Positions 27,163 through 37,848 of a DNA stretch of 64,000 nt are shown here, one piece after another (position 1 is the stretch's first letter; every line of letters starts with the position of its first letter). The notes under the pieces were generated by a model. That model saw only the letters and a list, made by a program, of their open reading frames with translations. It had not been told where the DNA came from and made no database searches. The stretch lies in the NCBI RefSeq assembly GCF_013385825.1, contig NZ_JACAPG010000012.1, positions 1-64,000 of the forward strand, given 5' to 3'. A program made the position numbers and the translations under genes. Source of the DNA: Pseudomonas reactans (lineage in GTDB: Bacteria > Pseudomonadota > Gammaproteobacteria > Pseudomonadales > Pseudomonadaceae).

Positions 27163-29667
27163 CTAGCGGGTTTCTTCTGGTTCTACCGTTGCTTCTGCAG
27201 CCCCATCCACCCGATGCAACGCTACTTGCCGGATCGACAGGCGGATATCTGCTGGCAGCACACGCTTGGCCGCGCCTTCGGCCAGCTCACCGAGCAGGTC
27301 GTGGTAGCTCAACTTGCCGGCCTCATCGCGGCGCAGCACATCTTGCTCCAGCAATGTCTGGATGAAATGTCGGAAAAGGCTCTTATCGAAGAACTCTGGG
27401 GCGTTGAGGCCATGCAGGATCGACAGGCGCTGGGCCATGATCGTGCACAGGTCTTCCAGTTCTTCTGCGCTGATGCTGTTCTGGCCGCTGTTGAGCAGCA
27501 GCGAAATCGCCATATAGAAGCGTTGCAGGGTCTGGGCGATGCTCTTGGACAGCAGCGTCAGCAGTACAAAGTGTCGCGAGCTTGGCGCCGGGCGCAGGTA
27601 CACGTTGTTTTCGAAGCGCAGCAGGCCTTGCTCGACGAAGGCTTCCAGCCATTGGTCGATCACCGTGTCCAGCTCTTCCAGCGACCAGCGAATGAACAGC
27701 TCCGATTGCAGGTACGGATACAACGCATGGGTATAGCGCAGGATCTGGTCGCGGCTCATCCGCGAACTGCTCTGAAAGAAGCTCGCCAGCAGCGCCGGCA
27801 GGGCAAAGATGTGCAAAACGTTGTTGCGGTAATAGGTCATCAGGACGGCGTTCTGCTCGTCCAGGTACAGAATCTTGCCCAGGGCATCACTCTGTTCCGA
27901 CAGCAGGTCCATGTCCTTCACATGCTTGATCAGCGCCAGGCCATCGCCTTCGGGCAAGGTGGTGTGAGGCGAGTAGGGCACGCGGCGCAGCAACGCCAGG
28001 TACAGGTCCAACTGGCGCGCCATGGCTTGTTCGTCCAGGGCCAGGCGGGTGGTGGACAGCAGTGCCAGTGCCACCAGGTTCACCGGGTTCACGGCGGCGG
28101 CTTCGTTCAAGTGGCGGGCCACCTGTTCGCCGAGGCGGTTGGTGGTTTCGTTGAGCCACGCCGGTTTGTAGTTTGGGCCCAGGTCCTGGGCGCGCCAGTC
28201 CGGTTGTTCGCTGTCGAGGAATTCGGCCAGCTTGATCGGCTCGCCGAAGTTGACCGCGACTTGGCCAAAGCGCTGCTTGAGCGCGCCGACCACTTTGAAA
28301 ATATCGAAAATCGACTCTTTCTTCTTGCTCGCGCCGCGCAGCTCGCCGAGGTAGGTGCGGCCTTCGAGTACGCGCTCATAGCCGATATACACCGGCACAA
28401 ACACGATCGGCATGCGCGAGGAGCGCAAGAAGCTGCGCAGGGTGATCGCCAACATGCCGGTCTTCGGCTGCAACATGCGCCCGGTGCGTGAGCGACCGCC
28501 CTCGACGAAGTACTCCACCGGGAAACCCTTGGTAAACAGGGTGTGCAGGTATTCGTTGAACACTGAGGTGTACAGCGGGTTGCCCTTGAAGGTGCGGCGC
28601 ATGAAAAACGCACCGCCACGGCGCAGCAGGCTGCCGATCACCGGCATGTTCAAGTTGATACCGGCGGCGATGTGCGGCGGGGTCAGGCCGTTTTTGAACA
28701 GCAGGTAGGACAGCAGCAGGTAGTCGATATGGCTGCGGTGGCACGGCACATAGATTACCTCGTAACCCTGGGCAACCTTTTGCACACCTTCGATGTTATT
28801 GACCTTGATGCCGTCGTAGATCTTGTTCCAGAACCAGCTGAGCACCACTTCGAGGAAGCGGATCGCGGTGTAGGTGTAGTCCGAGGCGATTTCGTTGCCG
28901 TAGCGCAGGGCCTGGGCCTTGGCTTTTTCCGGGCTGATCTTCTCCCGCTCGGCTTCATCGGCAATGGCCTGGCGCACCAGCGGCATGTTGACCAGGCCCT
29001 TCACCAGGTTGCGCCGGTGGGACAAATCGGGACCGATCACCGCCGTCTTCAGGTTACGAAAGTGCACGCGCAGGATGCGTTGGGCCATGCGCACGGTACG
29101 TTCGTGACCTTTATTGTGCTCGATCAATTCACGCAGGTTGATAGGCGCAGAGAATTGCACGCGGGTCTTGCGACCGAGGATCAGGATGCTCAACAGGCGG
29201 CGTAGACGCCCGGTGACTGCCCAGCTGTCGGCGAACAACAGCTTCCACGGACTGGACTCGCTCTCGGGGGACTGGCCCCAGAACACACTGACCGGAATGA
29301 TTTGTGCATTCTCTTCGGCGTGTTCGGTGAGGGTGTTGACCAGACGGGTCAGTGTGGGCGGCGCGCCGCGCTTGTCCTGGCGACCGAGCCAGTCCGGTTC
29401 CGGCGTGAGGTAGAAGAACGCCGCCGGTTCCATCAAGGGGCCTACCGATACCGGCAGCACCGGACGCGGCAGGCCAGCTTTGGTGCACTCGGCGTCGACC
29501 ACGGCCAATTCGGTGAGGGAAGGCGATTGCAGGACGTAGAACACCGGCCGGCTGCGGTCCAGGTTAAGGGTCAGGGACGACTGGTTGATCGTCTCCGAGC
29601 GAACCCAGAGGTACAACAGTCGGCGCAAGGTGCCGAACACTAGACGGCGGAACGGGGAACGGGTCAT
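27163..29667 (-). CDS. plsB: glycerol-3-phosphate 1-O-acyltransferase
   Basis: Makes lysophosphatidic acid from glycerol-3-phosphate and acyl-CoA or acyl-ACP, the first step of phospholipid synthesis, at the inner membrane. 834 residues, close to the E. coli length (about 807). The four acyltransferase blocks are present: HRSHID (HX4D, near residue 309), [17 protein letters not shown] and [10 protein letters not shown]. The long C-terminal region is typical of PlsB. Confidence 0.97.
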   Translation of the reverse strand: MTRSPFRRLVFGTLRRLLYLWVRSETINQSSLTLNLDRSRPVFYVLQSPSLTELAVVDAECTKAGLPRPVLPVSVGPLMEPAAFFYLTPEPDWLGRQDKRGAPPTLTRLVNTLTEHAEENAQIIPVSVFWGQSPESESSPWKLLFADSWAVTGRLRRLLSILILGRKTRVQFSAPINLRELIEHNKGHERTVRMAQRILRVHFRNLKTAVIGPDLSHRRNLVKGLVNMPLVRQAIADEAEREKISPEKAKAQALRYGNEIASDYTYTAIRFLEVVLSWFWNKIYDGIKVNNIEGVQKVAQGYEVIYVPCHRSHIDYLLLSYLLFKNGLTPPHIAAGINLNMPVIGSLLRRGGAFFMRRTFKGNPLYTSVFNEYLHTLFTKGFPVEYFVEGGRSRTGRMLQPKTGMLAITLRSFLRSSRMPIVFVPVYIGYERVLEGRTYLGELRGASKKKESIFDIFKVVGALKQRFGQVAVNFGEPIKLAEFLDSEQPDWRAQDLGPNYKPAWLNETTNRLGEQVARHLNEAAAVNPVNLVALALLSTTRLALDEQAMARQLDLYLALLRRVPYSPHTTLPEGDGLALIKHVKDMDLLSEQSDALGKILYLDEQNAVLMTYYRNNVLHIFALPALLASFFQSSSRMSRDQILRYTHALYPYLQSELFIRWSLEELDTVIDQWLEAFVEQGLLRFENNVYLRPAPSSRHFVLLTLLSKSIAQTLQRFYMAISLLLNSGQNSISAEELEDLCTIMAQRLSILHGLNAPEFFDKSLFRHFIQTLLEQDVLRRDEAGKLSYHDLLGELAEGAAKRVLPADIRLSIRQVALHRVDGAAEATVEPEETR

Positions 29668-29767
29668 AGGCGTGCTGCTTCAAGTGGAAAAAACCGAGCA
29701 GGCGCTCGGGCGGGTAGTGTGCCGTATTCGCCGAAAATCGGCAAAAAAGCAGCGATGTAAACTTGAG

Positions 29768-29795
29768 TTGATCGTTTTTGAGCCTGTCTTATACT
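29768..29795 (+). promoter_or_regulatory. sigma-70 promoter of the cold-shock gene
   Basis: TTGATC (29768-29773), 16-base spacer, TATACT (29790-29795). It predicts a leader of about 50 bp before the start codon, between the divergent plsB and the cold-shock gene. Confidence 0.6.
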
Positions 29796-29849
29796 CGGCA
29801 GTTCAATGCGAGCGACTCAACAATAAAAATGCATGTGGGAGTAAGACAG

Positions 29850-30059
29850 ATGGCAACGCGCGAAACCGGCAATGTGAAGTGGTTCAACGATGCAAAGGGT
29901 TATGGCTTCATCCAGCGCGAAGACGGCAAGGATGTGTTTGTGCACTACCGCGCCATTCGCGGTGAAGGCCACCGCTCACTGGCCGAGGGCCAGCAGGTGG
30001 AATACGCCGTGGTGACCGGCGAGAAGGGGTTGCAGGCGGAGGATGTGGTCGGCCTGTAA
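29850..30059 (+). CDS. cold-shock domain protein (CspA family)
   Basis: 69 residues, a single cold-shock domain that binds single-stranded RNA/DNA. RNP1 (KGYGFI, about residues 16-21) and RNP2 (VFVHY, about 30-34) are intact; the N-terminal [12 protein letters not shown] is standard. ATG 29850 follows GGGAG; the frame opens earlier but the canonical start is clear. Whether it is cold-induced cannot be told; many Pseudomonas copies are not. Confidence 0.95.
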   Translation: MATRETGNVKWFNDAKGYGFIQREDGKDVFVHYRAIRGEGHRSLAEGQQVEYAVVTGEKGLQAEDVVGL

Positions 30060-30066
30060 GGCCGTA

Positions 30067-30166
30067 TGTAGGAGCGAGCTTGCTCGCGAAGATCGCCAAC
30101 GATAACGCGTTCGTCCTGGATGAGCGCGGTGTCCTGAAGTTTTTCGCGAGCAAGCTCGCTCCTACA
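30067..30166. repeat. REP doublet (REPIN), GCGAGC-TT-GCTCGC class
   Basis: 24-bp inverted arms at 30067-30090 and 30143-30166, the same class as the one near 5.5 kb, with a 52-bp spacer. It lies between the convergent cold-shock gene and the 30170 gene. Confidence 0.94.
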
Positions 30167-30169
30167 TGT

Positions 30170-30547
30170 TCATGCTGTTTTCCAGGTGATCTGCTCTTCA
30201 CCGTCTTCGCTGATGCGAATCCAGGTGTCAGCGCTTTCTTCACCTTCTTCCTCAACCCAAGTCCCCGGCGCGCAACGCACTTCCACGTTCAGCGCAGCAA
30301 ACGCGGCGCGGGCGCAGGCGATGTCGTCGTCCCATGGGGTCTGGTCGCTTTCCAGGTACAGGCTGTTCCATTTGCCGACGGCTTTGGGCAGCCAGGTGAC
30401 GGGCACATTGCCGGCCTTGCACTTGTAGGTCTGGCCTTTCTGGACCCAGTCGGAGCAAGGGCCGAGGGCGGCGCCCAGCCAGGCGGCGATGGCCTTGTGG
30501 TCGACGTCGGCGTCCTTCAGGTAAATCTCGATATCGGGTTGGCGCAT
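30170..30547 (-). CDS. conserved Pseudomonas hypothetical protein
   Basis: 125 residues, acidic, no signal peptide. Start 30547 (MRQPDIEIYLKDAD) has GAGGAA upstream. The chain is rich in Trp and Asp/Glu (PWDDDIACARAAFAALNVEVRCAPGTW, EEEGEESADTWIRI) with a pair of Cys near residue 40 (PCSDW, YKCKA). No family recognised. It lies downstream of, and on the same strand as, rlmA. Confidence 0.8.
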   Translation of the reverse strand: MRQPDIEIYLKDADVDHKAIAAWLGAALGPCSDWVQKGQTYKCKAGNVPVTWLPKAVGKWNSLYLESDQTPWDDDIACARAAFAALNVEVRCAPGTWVEEEGEESADTWIRISEDGEEQITWKTA

Positions 30548-30601
30548 GGATGTTCCTCGTTGCGGGATTCGAAAATCCATTCGCGGATGCTGGAAAGTCA
30601 G

Positions 30602-31411
30602 TTATTGAAGCACGAAATAGTCGTAGCGCATCGACACAGTGACCACCAGCGGCTCGGCCGCCTCGATCACCTGTGCGCGACGCTCGGCACTGGCACGCCA
30701 GCCGTGGGGCGTCATCGCCAGCAGGTTGGCACGGTCCTTGGGCTCGGACAGGTTCAGGGTGAATTCCAGCGTCTCGCTGTGCGCCAGGCTCATGCCGTCC
30801 GGCACCAGGGCCAGGTGCTTGTCGTCGGTGTACTCGCGTACTTCGTCGTACAGGCGCTCGCGCAGTTCCATCAGGTGGCCGCTGGTCGGGCCGACTTTCA
30901 TCAGGCCGCCGCCTGGGCTGAGCAGGCGCTTGGCCTCTTCCCAGTCCAATGGGCTGAATACACTGGCGAGAAACTGGCAGCTGCCTGACGCCAGCGGCAC
31001 ACGGGCCATGCTGGCGATCAGCCAGGTCAGCGAAGGGGTGCGCTTGCACGCCCGCTTGACCGCTTCCTTGGAGATGTCCAGTGCGTAGCCGTCGGCATGG
31101 GGCAGGGCGTCGGCGATTTGCGCCGTGTAGTAACCCTCGCCGCAACCGATGTCCACCCAGCGCTGCGGGGCGCGCTCGGCGGCCAGTTCCGCCAGGCGCT
31201 TGGCCACCGGGGCGTAATGCCCAGCGTTGAGAAAGTCACGACGGGCCTCGACCATGGCGAGGTTATCACCGGGATCCCGGCTGTTCTTGTGCTGCACCGG
31301 CAACAGGTTCAGGTAACCCTGGCGTGCACGGTCGAAACGGTGTCCGGCCGGGCACGCCACGCCATTGTCCACCGCGTTCAGCGGTGCGCTGCAAAGGGGG
31401 CACGCGAGCAT
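30602..31411 (-). CDS. rlmA: 23S rRNA (guanine745-N1)-methyltransferase, RlmA-type
   Basis: SAM-dependent methylation of G745 in 23S rRNA. 269 residues: an N-terminal zinc site (C4, C7, C20, H24) and a Rossmann methyltransferase domain with motif I VDIGCGEGYYT near residue 85 and YALDIS for SAM ribose binding. Its start overlaps the dapE stop by one base (TGATG), so it is coupled to dapE. Target by homology to RlmA(I). Confidence 0.9.
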   Translation of the reverse strand: MLACPLCSAPLNAVDNGVACPAGHRFDRARQGYLNLLPVQHKNSRDPGDNLAMVEARRDFLNAGHYAPVAKRLAELAAERAPQRWVDIGCGEGYYTAQIADALPHADGYALDISKEAVKRACKRTPSLTWLIASMARVPLASGSCQFLASVFSPLDWEEAKRLLSPGGGLMKVGPTSGHLMELRERLYDEVREYTDDKHLALVPDGMSLAHSETLEFTLNLSEPKDRANLLAMTPHGWRASAERRAQVIEAAEPLVVTVSMRYDYFVLQ

Positions 31412-32562
31412 CAGGCGAGCAACTTGATCAGGGTCTGGTAGTAGATCTCGGTCAGCACGTCGAGGTCGCTGGCGAGGATGCGCTCGTTGACCTGATGGAT
31501 TGTCGCGTTGACCGGGCCCAACTCAACCACCTGGGTGCCGAGGGTGGCGATGAAACGCCCATCCGAGGTACCGCCGCTGGTGGACGCCTTGGTCTCACGC
31601 CCGGTGATCGCCTTGATGCTGGCCGAGACTGCATCCAGCAGCGCGCCCGGCTCGGTGAGGAACGGCAGGCCCGACAACGCCCACTCCACGTGCCAGTCCA
31701 GGCCATGTTTATCGAGGATCGCCGCAACGCGCTGCTGCAGGCCTTCAACGGTGGACTCGGTGGAGAAGCGGAAGTTGAACACCGCCGTCAGGTCACCCGG
31801 AATCACGTTGGTCGCGCCAGTACCTGAATTGAGGTTGGAGATCTGGAAACTGGTCGGTGGGAAGAAGGTGTTGCCGTCGTCCCAGTGCTCGGCGGCCAAT
31901 TCGGCCAGGGCCGGTGCGGCCAGATGGATCGGATTCTTCGCCAAGTGCGGGTAGGCCACGTGGCCTTGTACGCCGCGCACGGTCAGGGTCGCGCCGAGGG
32001 AACCGCGACGGCCGTTCTTGACCACATCGCCAACCAGCGTAGTGCTCGACGGTTCGCCGACGATGCACCAGTCCAGGCGCTCCTTGCGCGCGGCCAGGCG
32101 TTCGATCACGGCTTTGGTGCCATGGTGCGCCGGGCCTTCTTCATCACTGGTAATCAGGAAGGCCACCGAGCCCTTGTGGTCCGGGTAGTCGGCGACAAAA
32201 CGCTCCGACGCCACCAGCATCGCCGCCAGGCTGCCCTTCATGTCCGCCGCGCCACGCCCGCAGAGCATGCCGTTTTCATCGATCAACGCGTCGAACGGGT
32301 CGTTCTGCCAGGCCTGCACCGGGCCGGTCGGCACCACATCGGTATGACCGGCGAAGCACAGCACCGGGCCTTCGTGCTTGCCATGGGTGGCCCAAAAGTT
32401 GTCCACGTCTTCGATGCGCATTGGCTCAAGCGCAAAACCGGCGTCGCCCAGGCGCTGCATCATCAGCTTCTGGCAATCGGCGTCAATCGGCGTGACCGAT
32501 GGGCGACGGATCAGGTCGATGGCAAGTTGAAGGGTCGGCGAAAGGTCGGCATGGGCCGTCAT
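31411..32562 (-). CDS. dapE: succinyl-diaminopimelate desuccinylase
   Basis: Zinc enzyme removing succinate from N-succinyl-LL-diaminopimelate, a late step to lysine and peptidoglycan. 383 residues, the family length. M20 peptidase motifs are AGHTDVVP (metal His), GRGAADMKG (bridging Asp), SDEEGPA (catalytic and ligand Glu) and a final ligand region near the C-terminus. CGGAG precedes the start at 32562; the frame is open 44 codons upstream into a REP doublet, which is not coding. Confidence 0.97.
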   Translation of the reverse strand: MTAHADLSPTLQLAIDLIRRPSVTPIDADCQKLMMQRLGDAGFALEPMRIEDVDNFWATHGKHEGPVLCFAGHTDVVPTGPVQAWQNDPFDALIDENGMLCGRGAADMKGSLAAMLVASERFVADYPDHKGSVAFLITSDEEGPAHHGTKAVIERLAARKERLDWCIVGEPSSTTLVGDVVKNGRRGSLGATLTVRGVQGHVAYPHLAKNPIHLAAPALAELAAEHWDDGNTFFPPTSFQISNLNSGTGATNVIPGDLTAVFNFRFSTESTVEGLQQRVAAILDKHGLDWHVEWALSGLPFLTEPGALLDAVSASIKAITGRETKASTSGGTSDGRFIATLGTQVVELGPVNATIHQVNERILASDLDVLTEIYYQTLIKLLA

Positions 32563-32606
32563 GGGGGGAACTCCGGGAAGCATATTATGGGGCGGCAACG
32601 TTCTAC

Positions 32607-32707
32607 TGTAGGAGCCGGCTTGCCGGCGATGTTCGTAAGGGCAGCGCGCCTCTTTCAGACAGAGCGCGTCATCGTTGACGTCCATCGCTGGCAAGCCAGC
32701 TCCTACA
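32607..32707. repeat. REP doublet (REPIN), mixed GCCGGC/GCTGGC arms
   Basis: Left arm TGTAGGAGCCGGCTTGCCGG with GCGAT end (32607-32630); right arm ATCGCTGGCAAGCCAGCTCC with TACA end (32684-32707). The two arms differ at paired positions, so each keeps its own hairpin. It stands upstream of dapE. Confidence 0.93.
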
Positions 32708-32747
32708 GTTAAAGCAAGGCGTGCAAAACGGCCGTTATCTTATAGCA

Positions 32748-32772
32748 AAACGGCGGCCAGAGGCCGCCGTTT
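32748..32772 (-). terminator. Rho-independent terminator after ndvB
   Basis: 11-bp stem AAACGGCGGCC/GGCCGCCGTTT (32748-32758 with 32762-32772), short loop; read on the minus strand it ends in a T-run. It lies 18 bp past the ndvB stop. Confidence 0.88.
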
Positions 32773-32790
32773 AGTGCATTGAGCAAGTTT

Positions 32791-35382
32791 TTACGCCGCT
32801 GGCGCGGGTTCCGGCGCCGCCGCAGGTTTCGGCAGCGAAGACAGGAACGCCATGATCAGTGCCGCCACATACGGCAGCGACTGCACCAGCAACATCACCA
32901 CCCAGAAGCGGATGTCATTGCTTGGCAGGCCCTGCACCAGGTAAATCCCCAGTGCCGCGCCCCACAACAGCAGCATGATGAACATTTCTTCGCGAGCTTC
33001 GGAAATCGCCACCCAGAAACCGTGGTTATCCGCGTTTTTCGGGGTGCGGAAGAACGGAATGCTGGTGGTGAAGAAGCCATACAGCACCGCCTTGGCAATG
33101 GTGTGTGACAACGCCAGGCCGGCCAGGGCCGCGCAAAACGCATCCTTCAAGTTCACGCCTACCGCGCGACGGTAGAGGAAGATGATCTTGCCCACCTTGA
33201 ACACAAACAACGCCAACGGCGGGATCGCGAAAATCAGCAGCGGCGGGTCAACCCGTGTCGGCACGATGATCATCGCCGCCGACCACAACAACGCGCCGAC
33301 GGTGAAGAAGATGTTCATGCCGTCCGCCACCCACGGCAGCCAGCCCGCGAGGAAGTGGTAGCGCTGGCCACGGGTCAACTCGGTGTCCTTGCCGCGCAAC
33401 AGGCTTGCGGTGTGACGCTTGATGATCTGGATCGCGCCGTAAGCCCAGCGGAAACGCTGTTTCTTGAAGTCGATAAAGGTATCCGGCATCAGGCCCTTGC
33501 CATAGCTGTCGTGGTAATACGCCGCCGACAGGCCTTTCTCGAATACGCGTAGGCCGAGTTCGGCATCTTCGCAGATGCACCAGTCGGCCCAGCCCAGTTC
33601 TTCAAGCACCGAGCGACGGGTCATGGTCATGGTGCCGTGCTGGATGATCGCGTCACGGTCGTTGCGGGTGACCATGCCGATATGGAAGAAGCCCTTGTAT
33701 TCCGCGTAGCAGAGCTTCTTGAAGGTGCTTTCGTTCTGGTCGCGATAATCCTGCGGCGACTGCACCACGGCGATTTTCGGGTCGGCGAAGTGCGGCACCA
33801 TGTGCTTGAGCCAGTTCGGCGATACGCAGTAGTCCGAGTCGATCACCGCGATCACTTCGGCGTCCTTGGCGGTGTGCGGGATCAGGTAGTTCAGCGCGCC
33901 ACCCTTGAACCCGGCCAGGGGCGCGACGTGGAAGAACTTGAAGCGCGGGCCCAGGGTTTCGCAGTAGTCGCGCACCGGTTCCCATACCGCTGGGTCCTTG
34001 GTGTTGTTGTCGATGATCAGGACTTCGTAGTCCGGGTAATCCAGTGCCGCCAGGGCGTCGAGGGTCTGTTTGACCATCTCCGGCGGTTCGTTGTAGCACG
34101 GCACATGGATCGACACTTTCGGACGGTAGTCCGAGTCCCCTTCAACCGGCAGGAATTCACGCCGACGCTTGTGGGTCCACACCGCTTCCGCCAGTTCGTG
34201 GGCTTCGGTCAGCAACACGATAAACACGCCCAGGGCGCCGAGGGCGAGAAGGATGCCCACGGTGACACTGAACCAGGTGCTGTATTGCTGGCTGTAGTCG
34301 TAGCCGATCCACACCAGCACCGAACCGCAGAGGAACGCGATAAAGGTCAGGAAGGTACGGCCGCGTTGGCGCAGCGCCGAGCCGTCGATCATCAACAGGG
34401 TCAGGGACAGCAGCGCGAGCACCACCGAACCGATGGCCAGCACGCGCCATTGCGGGATCGCGACCACTGGCCCTTCAAAGTTGAATTTCTGCTGGCGTGC
34501 GGCGTTGTACACGCCCCAGTAAGCGCCCGCCGAGCCTTCGTCGCTGACTTTCCACGGCTGATCGAAGGCCTCGATCACGAAGTAGTTGAAGCCCTGGCGA
34601 TTCAGCTTGTTTACCAGCGTCCGCAGGTAGATCGCCTGGTCGGCCGGGGAGGTTTCATTGCCCCCGCGCATGCGGCCGTTGCTCGGCCAGCCCACTTCCG
34701 ACAGCAGCAGCGGTTTTTTCGGGAACAGTTTCTTCAGGTCGCGGGCGCGGTCGAGTACGTACTGGCCGGCCTTGTCCATCGGGATGTATTCCCAGAACGG
34801 CAGGATGTGCGCGGCGATCAGGTCGACGTGCTTGGCCAGTTGCGGGTTCTTTTCCCAGATATGCCATTGCTCGGACGTGGTCACCGGTACTTTCACGGCG
34901 GCGCGCACCCGGTCCAGCAGCACGATCAACGCTTCAGGGGTGATTTCTTCACGGAACAGCGCTTCGTTGCCGACCACCACCCGCACGACACTGCGCGAGC
35001 TGTTGGCGATTTCGATGGCGCGCTGGATTTCTCGCTCGTTGCGCTCAAGGTCCGGGCTGATCCAGATCCCCAGGGTCACGCGCAGGCCGAACTCTTCCGC
35101 CAGCTTGGGGATATCCCCCAGGGTGCCGTCGACCGAGTAGGTACGGATGTTGTCCGTCAGCTTGCTCATGATCTCGAGGTCGCGACGCATCTGGTCGTCG
35201 GTCGGGTACTGGTCTTTCTGCGGGTACTGGCCTTGCTGGAACGGCGAGTAGGAAAAACCGGAGATCTGTTCAGGCCAATTGGGGGTGGTGACGGGGCGGT
35301 TGATCAGCGCCCAGAAACCGGTGAACAGCGCGGCGATTGCCAGCACGATCACCAGGTTGAGTCCAAATTTACGCGATGCCAT
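32791..35382 (-). CDS. ndvB: membrane beta-glucan (NdvB-type) glycosyltransferase with GH17-like domain
   Basis: 863 residues from MASRKFGLNLV at 35382. Layout: an N-terminal membrane segment, a periplasmic GH17-like (beta-1,3-glucanase fold) domain at about residues 60-340, two or three membrane segments, then a GT2 domain (about 455-700) with DSDY, the downstream acidic ED and the processive QRFRW signature, and further C-terminal membrane segments. This is the architecture of P. aeruginosa NdvB, which makes cyclic/periplasmic beta-(1,3)-glucans linked to biofilm tolerance and osmoadaptation; gene order with dapE and rlmA agrees. Product chemistry is inferred. Confidence 0.9.
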   Translation of the reverse strand: MASRKFGLNLVIVLAIAALFTGFWALINRPVTTPNWPEQISGFSYSPFQQGQYPQKDQYPTDDQMRRDLEIMSKLTDNIRTYSVDGTLGDIPKLAEEFGLRVTLGIWISPDLERNEREIQRAIEIANSSRSVVRVVVGNEALFREEITPEALIVLLDRVRAAVKVPVTTSEQWHIWEKNPQLAKHVDLIAAHILPFWEYIPMDKAGQYVLDRARDLKKLFPKKPLLLSEVGWPSNGRMRGGNETSPADQAIYLRTLVNKLNRQGFNYFVIEAFDQPWKVSDEGSAGAYWGVYNAARQQKFNFEGPVVAIPQWRVLAIGSVVLALLSLTLLMIDGSALRQRGRTFLTFIAFLCGSVLVWIGYDYSQQYSTWFSVTVGILLALGALGVFIVLLTEAHELAEAVWTHKRRREFLPVEGDSDYRPKVSIHVPCYNEPPEMVKQTLDALAALDYPDYEVLIIDNNTKDPAVWEPVRDYCETLGPRFKFFHVAPLAGFKGGALNYLIPHTAKDAEVIAVIDSDYCVSPNWLKHMVPHFADPKIAVVQSPQDYRDQNESTFKKLCYAEYKGFFHIGMVTRNDRDAIIQHGTMTMTRRSVLEELGWADWCICEDAELGLRVFEKGLSAAYYHDSYGKGLMPDTFIDFKKQRFRWAYGAIQIIKRHTASLLRGKDTELTRGQRYHFLAGWLPWVADGMNIFFTVGALLWSAAMIIVPTRVDPPLLIFAIPPLALFVFKVGKIIFLYRRAVGVNLKDAFCAALAGLALSHTIAKAVLYGFFTTSIPFFRTPKNADNHGFWVAISEAREEMFIMLLLWGAALGIYLVQGLPSNDIRFWVVMLLVQSLPYVAALIMAFLSSLPKPAAAPEPAPAA

Positions 35383-35599
35383 GGCTATTTCGGGTTCCAA
35401 AGGGTGTGGAACGAAAAGAGGTGTCGGCCTGCGCCGAACGGCGCGCATCCTACACCGGCCCTTCCCTGACCGTACAGCAAGCAGAGAAAAACCGGACATT
35501 AGTCAGCGAAAGGCCATCTAAGTTCTTTACTTGTAGCTTGTCGCTTCGAACTTGTCGCTCTGTAGTCCATAATGCGCGCCGGTTTTTGGGGTAATGGTC

Positions 35600-36409
35600 A
35601 TGAGTACAGAAGATCCGCGGTTTGCAGGCGTCGCCCGCTTGTATGGCATAGAAGGCCTGGAACGCTTGAAAGCGGCCCATGTGGCGATCGTCGGCGTCGG
35701 CGGCGTGGGTTCGTGGGCGGCGGAAGCGATCGCCCGTTGCGGGGTCGGCGAGATTTCGCTGTTTGACCTGGACGACGTCTGCGTCAGCAACAGCAACCGT
35801 CAGTTGCACGCGCTGGACAGCACCGTGGGTAAGCCCAAGGTCGAGGTGATGGCTGAGCGCCTGCGCGGTATCAACCCGGATTGCACGGTGCATGCGGTGG
35901 CGGACTTCGTGACCCGCGACACCATGGCCGAATACATCACGCCAGACATCGATTGCGTGATCGACTGCATCGACGCGGTCAACGCCAAGGCCGCGCTGAT
36001 CGCCTGGTGCAAGCGCCGCAAGATCCAGATCATCACCACCGGTGGCGCCGGCGGGCAGATCGACCCGACGTTGATCCAGGTCTGCGACCTGAACCGCACC
36101 TTCAATGACCCTTTGGCGTCGAAAGTGCGCTCGACCCTGCGCCGCGACTACAACTTCTCCCGCACCGTGACCCGTCATTACAGCGTGCCGTGTGTGTTTT
36201 CCACCGAACAGCTGCGCTATCCCAAGCCGGACGGCAGCATTTGTTTGCAGAAGAGTTTTGTCGGGGATGGCGTGAAGCTGGACTGCGCGGGCGGCTTTGG
36301 TGCGGTGATGATGGTGACGGCCACGTTCGGCATGGTGGCGGCCACCAAGGCGGTGGATAAGATTGTGGCCGGCGTGCGCCGGCCTTCAGAGCGGGTCAAA
36401 AACGCCTGA
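35600..36409 (+). CDS. tcdA: tRNA threonylcarbamoyladenosine dehydratase (ct6A cyclase)
   Basis: E1-like, ATP-dependent enzyme that cyclises t6A37 to ct6A; known in E. coli as TcdA/CsdL, working with the CsdA-CsdE sulfur relay. 269 residues; nucleotide-binding GVGGVGSWAAEAIAR near residue 33, DDVCVSNSNRQ near residue 58 and GGAGGQIDPT mid-protein. ATG 35600 is chosen over the ATG 6 bp earlier because GGGG stands 8 bp upstream. csdA and csdE lie just beyond mntH. Confidence 0.95.
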   Translation: MSTEDPRFAGVARLYGIEGLERLKAAHVAIVGVGGVGSWAAEAIARCGVGEISLFDLDDVCVSNSNRQLHALDSTVGKPKVEVMAERLRGINPDCTVHAVADFVTRDTMAEYITPDIDCVIDCIDAVNAKAALIAWCKRRKIQIITTGGAGGQIDPTLIQVCDLNRTFNDPLASKVRSTLRRDYNFSRTVTRHYSVPCVFSTEQLRYPKPDGSICLQKSFVGDGVKLDCAGGFGAVMMVTATFGMVAATKAVDKIVAGVRRPSERVKNA

Positions 36410-36420
36410 CGGGTTGGGCC

Positions 36421-37773
36421 TCAGGCTAGCGCAAAGTCGTACAGCAGCTTGAGGTTCAGTACCACGATCACGGCGGTAACTGCCCACGCCAGCACGGCGA
36501 CCCAGGTGGACACCACAAACTCGCCCATCTTGCGCCGGTCGGTGACGAACCGCACCAGCGGAATCGCTGCGAAGGGCAACTGCATCGACAGCACCACTTG
36601 GCTGAAGATCAATAACTGTGCCGTGCCTTTCTCGCCATACAGCGCAGTGACGATAATCACCGGAATCACCGCCAGACCCCGTGTCAGCAGGCGGCGCATC
36701 CAGTGCGGCAAGCGCAGGCGCAGGAAGCCTTCCATCACGATCTGCCCGGCCAGCGTCGCTGTCACCGTGGAGTTGACGCCCGATGCCAGCAGGGCCACTG
36801 CGAATAGCGTCGACGCAATGCTTAAACCCAACAGCGGCGAAAGCAGTTCAAAGGCCTGTTCGATTTCAGCCACATCCGTGTGCCCGCTGGTGTGAAACGC
36901 CGCTGCCCCGACAATCAGAATCGCCGCGTTGATAAACAGCGCCAGCATCAGCGCGATGCTGCTGTCGGTCGTCGCCCACTTGATGGCGTCGCGTTTGCCG
37001 GGGTTGTCGCGTGGGTAATTGCGGGTTTGCACGATCGAGGAGTGCAGGTACAGGTTATGCGGCATGACCGTCGCCCCGAGGATGCCGATGGCGATGTAGA
37101 GCATGGCCGGGTTGGTCACCACTTCAGTGGATGGAATAAAGCCGTTGATAATCGCAGCGATTGGCGGCGCGGCGGCGGCGACCTGCACTGCAAAGCAGGT
37201 GCCGATGACGATCAACAGGGCAATCACAAAGGCTTCCAGGAAGCGGAAGCCCTTGTTCATTAAAAGCAGCAGCAGGAAGACGTCCAGCGTGGTCAGTAGC
37301 ACGCCGCCCATCAGCGGAATGCCAAACAGCAGTTTCAGGGCGATGGCGGTGCCGATGACTTCGGCCAGGTCGCAGGCGATGATCGCCAGTTCGCAGATGA
37401 CCCAAAGGGCGAAGCTGACCGGACGCGGGTAATGATCGCGGCACGCCTGCGCCAGGTCGCGCCCGGTGGCGATGCCCAGGCGTGCCGACAATGCTTGCAG
37501 CAAGATGGCCATCAGGTTTGACAGCAGGATGACGCACAGTAGCGTGTAGCCAAATTGCGCGCCACCGGCCAGATCGGTCGCCCAGTTGCCGGGGTCCATG
37601 TAGCCGACCGACACCATGTAGCCCGGCCCGGAAAACGCCAGCAAGCGGCGTAGCCAAGTGCCCGTCGCGGGAACATTCACGCTTGCATTGACTTCGGACA
37701 GGCTTGGCTGGCGATGCGAGGCGTCGGCAAATTGCCAGGCGGCAGGGGTAGAAGGGAGCACAGGCTTGGACAT
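36421..37773 (-). CDS. mntH: Nramp-family divalent metal (Mn2+/Fe2+) transporter MntH
   Basis: Proton-coupled Mn2+ importer of the inner membrane. 450 residues, about 11 membrane segments; metal-site motifs DPGNWATD in TM1 (near residue 60) and MPHNLYLHS in TM6 are intact. It is convergent with tcdA (11 bp apart) and lies 75 bp downstream of csdE on the same strand. That gap could hold its own promoter, or it may be read through from csdA-csdE; no clear MntR box was found. Confidence 0.96.
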   Translation of the reverse strand: MSKPVLPSTPAAWQFADASHRQPSLSEVNASVNVPATGTWLRRLLAFSGPGYMVSVGYMDPGNWATDLAGGAQFGYTLLCVILLSNLMAILLQALSARLGIATGRDLAQACRDHYPRPVSFALWVICELAIIACDLAEVIGTAIALKLLFGIPLMGGVLLTTLDVFLLLLLMNKGFRFLEAFVIALLIVIGTCFAVQVAAAAPPIAAIINGFIPSTEVVTNPAMLYIAIGILGATVMPHNLYLHSSIVQTRNYPRDNPGKRDAIKWATTDSSIALMLALFINAAILIVGAAAFHTSGHTDVAEIEQAFELLSPLLGLSIASTLFAVALLASGVNSTVTATLAGQIVMEGFLRLRLPHWMRRLLTRGLAVIPVIIVTALYGEKGTAQLLIFSQVVLSMQLPFAAIPLVRFVTDRRKMGEFVVSTWVAVLAWAVTAVIVVLNLKLLYDFALA

Positions 37774-37848
37774 GGCACAACTCCAGTGGACCGAAAGCGA
37801 TACTGCAGAGATCGCCGTTCCAGAGAGACGTAGCCGTGAATGAAGAAT